Shown: positions 59,849-64,000 of the stretch, piece after piece
How the letters are laid out: the number at the start of each line of letters is the position of its first letter
How positions within the stretch are numbered: the first letter of the stretch is position 1
Assembly: GCF_030816615.1 (NCBI RefSeq)
Contig: NZ_JAUSYD010000001.1
Location: 744,001-808,000 of the forward strand
Reading direction: 5' to 3'
DNA from: Streptomyces sp. B1I3
GTDB lineage: Bacteria; Actinomycetota; Actinomycetes; Streptomycetales; Streptomycetaceae
Length of the DNA: 64,000 bases
Position numbers and translations under genes: made by a program
Notes under the pieces: model-generated
Database searches by the model: none
What the model was told of the DNA's origin: nothing
The model's input: the letters and a program-made list of their open reading frames with translations, nothing else

Positions 59849-61035
59849 CGGGCAAGATCCTTCCAGGCGACGTCCTTGTCGTTGCGCGGTTCGACGGGCA
59901 GGCCCAGGACGCGCTCGGCGACGATGTTGAGCAGGACCTCGCTCGTGCCGCCCTCGATGGAGTTGCCCTTGGAGCGCAGATAGCGGTACCCGGCGTCGCG
60001 TCCGGTGAAATCGACGAGCTCGGGACGGCGCATGGTCCAGTCGTCGTACAGCAGCCCTTCGTCGCCGAGGAGTTCGACCTCGAGGCCGCTGATCTCCTGG
60101 TTGAGGCGCGCGAAGGCCAGCTTCATGCCGGAGCCTTCGGGGCCCGGCTGCCCGGCGACCAGTTGCTGGCGCAGCCGCTCACCCGTGAGCCGGGCGACCT
60201 CTGCCTCGACCCACAGGGTCACCAGCCGCTGGTGGAGATCGTGGGTGCGTAGTTCGGGGCGCTCCCGCCAGGTCCTGGCGACGGTCCCGATCATGCCTCC
60301 CTCGCGGGGGATGCGGGCGCCTCCGATGGAGACGCGCTCGTTCATCAGGGTGGTCCGGGCGACCTTCCAGCCGTCGCCGACAGGACCGAGCCGCCGGCTG
60401 TCGGGGATGCGTACGCCGGTGAGGAAGACCTCGTTGAACTCGGCCTCACCGGTGATCTGGCGCAGCGGTCGCACCTCGACACCGGGGTCGGTCATGTCGC
60501 AGATGAAGTAGCTGATGCCGCGGTGCTTGGGGACGTCCGGGTCGGTGCGGGCGATCAGGATCGCCCAGCGGGCGACATGGGCACTGGAGGTCCATACCTT
60601 CTGCCCGTCGACCACCCACTCGTCGCCGTCCCGCACGGCACGCGTGCCGAGTGCGGCCAGGTCGGAGCCGGCGCCTGGCTCGCTGAAGAGCTGGCACCAG
60701 ACCTCCTCGCCGACCCACAGCGGGCGCAGGAAGCGCTGCTTCTGCTCGTCGGTGCCGTAGTCGAGGATGGTGGGCGCGGCCATCCCGAGACCGATGCCGA
60801 TGCGGCGCGGGTCGTTGTCGGGGGCCTGGGCTGCCGTCAGCTCGGCGTCGACGACGGCCTGCAGCGAACGTGATGCGCCGAGTCCGCCGAGCCCTGCGGG
60901 GTAGTGCACCCAGGCCAGTCCCGCGTCGAAGCGCGCCTTGAGGAAGTCGGTGCGGTCGGTTGCGGCCGGCGGGTGGGCGGCCAGCAGCTCCTGGGTGCGG
61001 CGGCGGATCCCGGCCGCGTCGATGGCGGTGCTCAT
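59845..61035 (-). CDS. Acyl-CoA dehydrogenase (larger subunit type)
   Basis: A 396-residue acyl-CoA dehydrogenase of the FadE type. The central signature is WCQLFSEPGAGSDLAALGTRAVRDGDEWVVDGQKVWTSSAHVARWAILIARTDP; ARTTLMNERVSIGG and GYRYLRSKGNSIEGGTSEVLLNIVAERVLGLP complete it (IEGGTSE carries the FAD contacts). It oxidises an acyl-CoA to the 2,3-enoyl-CoA. Start and stop overlap both neighbours (ATGA), so the three genes are translationally coupled. The partner subunit is the next gene. Confidence 0.9.
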   Translation of the reverse strand: MSTAIDAAGIRRRTQELLAAHPPAATDRTDFLKARFDAGLAWVHYPAGLGGLGASRSLQAVVDAELTAAQAPDNDPRRIGIGLGMAAPTILDYGTDEQKQRFLRPLWVGEEVWCQLFSEPGAGSDLAALGTRAVRDGDEWVVDGQKVWTSSAHVARWAILIARTDPDVPKHRGISYFICDMTDPGVEVRPLRQITGEAEFNEVFLTGVRIPDSRRLGPVGDGWKVARTTLMNERVSIGGARIPREGGMIGTVARTWRERPELRTHDLHQRLVTLWVEAEVARLTGERLRQQLVAGQPGPEGSGMKLAFARLNQEISGLEVELLGDEGLLYDDWTMRRPELVDFTGRDAGYRYLRSKGNSIEGGTSEVLLNIVAERVLGLPVEPRNDKDVAWKDLAR

Positions 61036-62003
61036 CGGGTGCCTCCCGTCGGCAGGACGACGATACGGCCGGTGCTGGTGCCGTCGGCGACCCGCTGGAC
61101 GGCGCGCGCGGCATCGGCCATGGGGACGCGCTCGCTCACCAGTGGCCTGACGATTCCCTGCTCGGCGAGCGCGGTGAGTTCGTCGTGGCAGGCGCGGACG
61201 GCGGCCGGGTCCTTGGTGTTGTACAGGCCCCAGTGGAGTCCGAGGATCGCGTAGTTCTTCACCAGGGCGTGGTTGAGGGCCGGGGCCGGGATGCTGCCGC
61301 TCGCGAAGCCCACGACGACGACGCGGCCCTCGAAGGCGATGCACTTCACGGACTTGGCGTACGCGTCACCGCCGACGGGGTCGTAGACGACGTCGGCGCC
61401 CCGTCCTCCCGTGGCCTCCTTGACCGCAGCGACGATGTCCTCGCTCCGCCGGTCGATGACCAGGTCACAACCCAGCTCGCGGGCGACCGCAGCCTTCTCC
61501 GGTCCGCCGGCCACCCCGATGACGGTGGCTCCCGCCGCCTTGCCGAGCTGGACGGCCGCGCTGCCGACCCCGCCCGCCGCGGCGTGGACCAGCAGTGTCT
61601 CGCCCGCCCGCAGGTGCGCGCGCCGGTGAAGCCCGAACCAGCCGGTCTGGTAGCCGATGTGCAGGGCTGCCGCCTCGGCGTCGTCCAGGGCGTCGGGGGC
61701 GGGGAGCAGGGAGGCCTCGTCGGCGACGACGTACTCGGCGAGGCCGCCGTCGGGCAGGGCGGGGGTGGCGAGCACCCGGCGCCGCCCGTCCTCCGTCTCA
61801 CCGCAGATCTCCACACCGGGAGTGAAGGGCAGCGGGGGCCTCACCTGGTACTGGCCACGGCAGAGCAGGGCGTCGGGGAAGTTGATGTTCGCCGCGCGCA
61901 CCTTCAGCAGCACCTGCCCGTCGCCGGGCGTCGGCCGGTCCGTCTCCTCGAGCTCCATCACCTCGCTCGGCTCACCGTTCCGGTGCACTCGCCATGCCTG
62001 CAT
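61032..62003 (-). CDS. NADPH:quinone oxidoreductase (zeta-crystallin type)
   Basis: A 323-residue zinc-independent MDR enzyme. MQAWRVHRNGEPSEVMELEETDRPTPGDGQVLLKV is the first domain; LLVHAAAGGVGSAAVQLGKAAGATVIGVAGGPEKAAVARELG is the NADPH-binding Rossmann motif (AAxGGVG). It reduces quinones or enoyl groups. GGAGG lies 6 bases before ATG 62003. First gene of a three-gene operon with the two acyl-CoA dehydrogenases; a TetR-like palindrome lies 50 bases upstream. Confidence 0.88.
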   Translation of the reverse strand: MQAWRVHRNGEPSEVMELEETDRPTPGDGQVLLKVRAANINFPDALLCRGQYQVRPPLPFTPGVEICGETEDGRRRVLATPALPDGGLAEYVVADEASLLPAPDALDDAEAAALHIGYQTGWFGLHRRAHLRAGETLLVHAAAGGVGSAAVQLGKAAGATVIGVAGGPEKAAVARELGCDLVIDRRSEDIVAAVKEATGGRGADVVYDPVGGDAYAKSVKCIAFEGRVVVVGFASGSIPAPALNHALVKNYAILGLHWGLYNTKDPAAVRACHDELTALAEQGIVRPLVSERVPMADAARAVQRVADGTSTGRIVVLPTGGTR

Positions 62004-62052
62004 GAAGGGCCTCCACAACACTGTCGGCATTACCACTGCTCCGCCGCATACT

Positions 62053-62064
62053 AAGCGGTCGCTT
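62053..62064. promoter_or_regulatory. Palindromic operator of the acyl-CoA dehydrogenase operon
   Basis: AAGCG-GT-CGCTT, a perfect inverted repeat with short AT-rich flanks, 50 bases before the operon start. TetR-family regulators of acyl-CoA metabolism in actinobacteria use similar AAGC...GCTT sites; the binder is inferred. Confidence 0.55.
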
Positions 62065-62105
62065 GCCCGTCTGGGAACACCTCGGGCGCGGCGGACCGAA
62101 GCCCT

Positions 62106-62705
62106 TCACGCCCGCTTCGGCTTCGCCCTCACGTGCATCCGCTCCCCCTGGGGCCCGAAAAGGCTGAGGAACTCCACCGGGTCGTCGCCCACGGGCCCGA
62201 ACCAGTGCGGCAGCCGGGTGTCGAACTCCGCCGCCTCGCCGGGGGCCAGGACCAGGTCGTGCTCGGCGAGCAGGAGCCGCAGCTTCCCGGAGAGCACGTA
62301 CAGCCACTCGTACCCCTCGTGGGTGCGCTGCTCAGGCACCTCGTCGCAGGGGGCCTCCTGCACGACCTTGTACGCCTGGAGCCCGCCCGGCCGGCCGGTG
62401 AGCGGCAGGGAGGTCTTCCTGCCGTGCACGATCGGCTTCGCCCTGACCCGGGGATCGCCGACGGGCGGCGCCCCGACGAGGTCGTCGAGCGGCACCTCGT
62501 GGGCCCGGGCGATGGGGAGCAGCAGCTCCAGGCTGGGCCGTCTGCCGCCCGACTCCAGCCGGGACAGGGTGGAGACGGAGATTCCGGTCGCCTCGGAGAG
62601 CGCCGAGAGGGTCACGCCCCGGTCCTTGCGCAGCCGCCGCAGCCGGGGGCCGACTCCGCTGAGCACGGCGTCGAGTTCGGGTTCGTCCTGATGTTGTTCC
62701 TTCAT
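62106..62705 (-). CDS. XRE-cupin transcriptional regulator
   Basis: A 199-residue regulator. Residues about 18-73 are an XRE helix-turn-helix (RLRRLRKDRGVTLSALSEATGISVSTLSRLESGGRRPSLELLLPIARAHEV); residues about 125-190 are a cupin domain (HEGYEWLYVLSGKLRLLLAEHDLVLAPGEAAEFDTRLPHWFG). The family senses small molecules, often amino acids or polyamines, in the cupin. ATG 62705 lies 7 bases after the -10 box with no ribosome site, so the transcript is probably leaderless. It probably regulates itself. Confidence 0.88.
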   Translation of the reverse strand: MKEQHQDEPELDAVLSGVGPRLRRLRKDRGVTLSALSEATGISVSTLSRLESGGRRPSLELLLPIARAHEVPLDDLVGAPPVGDPRVRAKPIVHGRKTSLPLTGRPGGLQAYKVVQEAPCDEVPEQRTHEGYEWLYVLSGKLRLLLAEHDLVLAPGEAAEFDTRLPHWFGPVGDDPVEFLSLFGPQGERMHVRAKPKRA

Positions 62706-62711
62706 ACGCCC

Positions 62712-62740
62712 ATTGCAGAATCGGCAAACCTGTTTGTCAA
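62712..62740 (-). promoter_or_regulatory. Promoter and candidate operator of the XRE-cupin gene
   Basis: On the minus strand TTGACA (62740-62735), a 17-base spacer and TGCAAT (62717-62712) form a good main-sigma promoter. Between and over the -35 lies GGCAAAC-CT-GTTTGTC (62723-62738), an inverted repeat with one mismatch, fitting an autoregulatory operator. Confidence 0.7.
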
Positions 62741-62819
62741 TCCGGAACGGCGGCGGATCCGCGGAACGCACGGCGGTAGGCATGCGGGCTGGTGCCCGAG
62801 GTCGTGCCCGGCGTTCTCC

Positions 62820-63551
62820 TCAGCGGGCGAAGACCTCGAAGGCGACGGCCGGACGGCCCCCGAACCGCTCGGCGAGGGCGCCGGTGGCGCCGGTCAGGAA
62901 GGTGCGGCAGTACGTCTCGGGGTCCTCGTCCGTCAGGACCTCGATGTAGGTGCGGTGCGCCAGCAGCGACCGGACTGACCGTTCGAGCCCCGGGGTCGCG
63001 TCGACCGCGTGGGTGGGCCGGTCGGTGCCGGCCACCGCGACCCACCGCACCCCGTCCCACGGTTCCAGTCCCTGCTCGGTCAGCTCCGGGAAGATCCAGC
63101 GGTTGCCCGCGTCGCCCGCGGCGTCCAGGGCCGCCCGGCCGACGGCACGGTGGTCGGGGGTGTTCCAGGCCACCCCGCCCCAGGTGTCGCGGTGGTTGAG
63201 GGTGACGAGGAGCTCGGGCCGGTGGCGGCGGATGGCGGCCGCGATGTCGCGGCGGAGCCCCGGGCCGTACTCGATCACACCGTCGCGGTGGTCCAGGAAC
63301 TCCACCGTCCGGACGCCGACGACCGCGGCGCTCTCGCGTTGTTCACGCTCCCGCAGCGGGGCGCAGTCCTCGGGGGCGACCGTGTCGATGCCGGCTTCGC
63401 CGCGGCTCGCCAGGAGGTAGGTGACCTCGCGTCCCTCGTCCGTCCAGGCGGCGACGGCCGCGGCGCATCCGTATTCGAGGTCGTCCGGGTGGGCGACGAC
63501 CGCCAGCGCCCTTCGCCAGTCGGCGGGCATGGGTTCGAGCTGCTCTGTCAT
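62820..63551 (-). CDS. PIG-L family deacetylase
   Basis: A 243-residue LmbE/PIG-L zinc deacetylase. AVVAHPDDLEYG is the zinc-binding signature (usual form AHPDDE), REREQRESAAVVGV follows, and TLNHRDTWGGVAWNTPDHRAVGRAALDAA holds the second His and metal ligand. Family members remove acetyl groups from GlcNAc-type sugars in mycothiol and antibiotic biosynthesis; MshB and Mca are longer, so this is a general PIG-L of unknown substrate. ATG 63551. Confidence 0.87.
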   Translation of the reverse strand: MTEQLEPMPADWRRALAVVAHPDDLEYGCAAAVAAWTDEGREVTYLLASRGEAGIDTVAPEDCAPLREREQRESAAVVGVRTVEFLDHRDGVIEYGPGLRRDIAAAIRRHRPELLVTLNHRDTWGGVAWNTPDHRAVGRAALDAAGDAGNRWIFPELTEQGLEPWDGVRWVAVAGTDRPTHAVDATPGLERSVRSLLAHRTYIEVLTDEDPETYCRTFLTGATGALAERFGGRPAVAFEVFAR

Positions 63552-63674
63552 AACGGCCAGGCTATCCAGGGGACAGCGCCGAATACGTGCATCCCGTAGG
63601 CGGATCGGGGCAGAGAGAGTGACGTCGGTGCAGGAACAGGGGCGGATCAGGCCCTTCGCCCCACACCGGGCCTG

Positions 63675-63690
63675 ATACCCCCTGGGGTAT
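63675..63690. promoter_or_regulatory. CsoR/CstR-type operator
   Basis: ATACCCC-CT-GGGGTAT is a perfect inverted repeat matching the known sites of CsoR-family regulators, which sense copper (CsoR) or persulfides (CstR). It lies 84 bases before the rhodanese gene; with a sulfur-transfer gene next to it, a persulfide sensor is more likely than copper. Confidence 0.75.
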
Positions 63691-63734
63691 TCTTGCCGGC
63701 TGGAGCAGGCACGACACGGTCCCGCTCCCGCCGC

Positions 63735-63756
63735 GTTCCGGCGAAGTTCCGGCGAA
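63735..63756. repeat. Exact 11-base tandem duplication upstream of the rhodanese gene
   Basis: GTTCCGGCGAA occurs twice in a row, directly before the AAGGAA ribosome site. Confidence 0.8.
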
Positions 63757-63773
63757 CGAAAGGAAACCCGCTC

Positions 63774-64000
63774 GTGCCCAGCCCCGCTTCTCTCTCCCCC
63801 GCCCAGGCCGCAGCCCGCCTGGCGGAGTTCACCGTCATCGATGTGCGGGCCCCCGGCGAGTACGCCTCGGGACACGTGCCCGGCGCCCTGAACGTCCCGC
63901 TCGACCGGCTCGCCGAGGCCGTGCCGGCGCTGAAGGCCGCCTCGGCCCGCGGCTCGCTGTTGGTGGTGTGCGCCTCCGGCGTCCGCTCCACCCGGGCCTG
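63774..64000 (+). CDS. Rhodanese-like sulfurtransferase (5' part)
   Basis: The first 75 codons of a plus-strand gene that runs off the right edge. AAARLAEFTVIDVRAPGEYASGHVPGALNVPLDRLAE is the rhodanese fold start and LLVVCASGVRSTRA the active-site loop with the catalytic Cys (CASGVRS). It carries sulfane sulfur as a cysteine persulfide. AAGGAAA is about 8 bases before GTG 63774. The upstream CsoR/CstR-like operator suggests induction by persulfide or sulfide; partner genes would lie beyond the window. Confidence 0.85.
   Translation, partial: MPSPASLSPAQAAARLAEFTVIDVRAPGEYASGHVPGALNVPLDRLAEAVPALKAASARGSLLVVCASGVRSTRA

Overview
The window is a stretch of a Streptomyces-like chromosome. The support is very high GC with strongly G/C-biased third codon positions, GGAGG-type ribosome sites with many GTG starts, long GC hairpins without U-tracts as terminators, and many genes found mainly in this genus: DUF6397, DUF6131, a LAETG sortase substrate, an alditol oxidase, and a gas vesicle cluster in the gvpOAFGYZJLSK order. 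I saw no rRNA, tRNA, CRISPR array, insertion sequence or integrase. The content looks like accessory chromosome-arm DNA: many short operons for stress, redox and catabolism, with three frame-disrupted genes.

Layout. 1-9200: divergent ohr/ohrR organic peroxide pair, a PP2C phosphatase, a MASE1 membrane protein, an alditol oxidase, a PF04672 methyltransferase, a small Rv0909-like protein, a striking one-chain protein joining an ECF-type sigma factor, a zinc-finger-like segment, a membrane anchor and an outside CAP domain, and a FUSC transporter. 9400-16400: a frameshifted VOC gene, an orphan ctaD with a small partner, a GH25 muramidase, SRPBCC proteins, a Cys-rich pentapeptide-repeat protein and an ArsR-SRPBCC fusion with its own operator. 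16400-21500: L-rhamnose catabolism (isomerase, bifunctional aldolase/lactaldehyde dehydrogenase, kinase) behind a promoter flanked by two LacI-type operators. 21500-31900: a CoA-ester hydrolase, a PAS-GAF-PP2C-kinase signalling protein, a LAETG surface protein, an acetyltransferase, DUF6397, a roadblock protein, two broken genes (PPOX, CvnD-like GTPase), a methyltransferase and an MpaB oxygenase.

31900-43300: SDR, MOSC, small membrane protein, fatty acid desaturase, a SNF2 helicase translationally coupled to a SWIM protein, a Tat-exported amidase, a DHA2 drug exporter, an orphan CebR-type operator, DUF6131 and Dps. 43335-49000: a complete ten-gene gas vesicle cluster on the minus strand, with an extreme acidic/lysine-rich block protein (GvpY) and an acidic-tailed SRPBCC protein (GvpZ). 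49100-57500: a PHP-domain protein, a third PP2C phosphatase, a three-gene iron/redox operon (haem-oxygenase-like diiron enzyme, HemK2-like methyltransferase, CDGSH protein), a second FUSC protein, a membrane microprotein coupled to an endonuclease III-like protein, and a Cys-rich protein with a small membrane protein. 57600-64000: a Tat-exported phosphodiesterase, a quinone oxidoreductase/acyl-CoA dehydrogenase operon behind a TetR-like palindrome, a leaderless XRE-cupin regulator, a PIG-L deacetylase, and a truncated rhodanese gene behind a perfect CsoR-type operator.

The genes form local modules rather than one pathway. The most unusual ones are the sigma/CAP fusion, the diiron-methyltransferase-CDGSH operon, and the gas vesicle cluster with its polyampholyte proteins. 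Gene starts were chosen by family alignment from memory and by ribosome binding sites; family names rest on recognised motifs, not on database searches.
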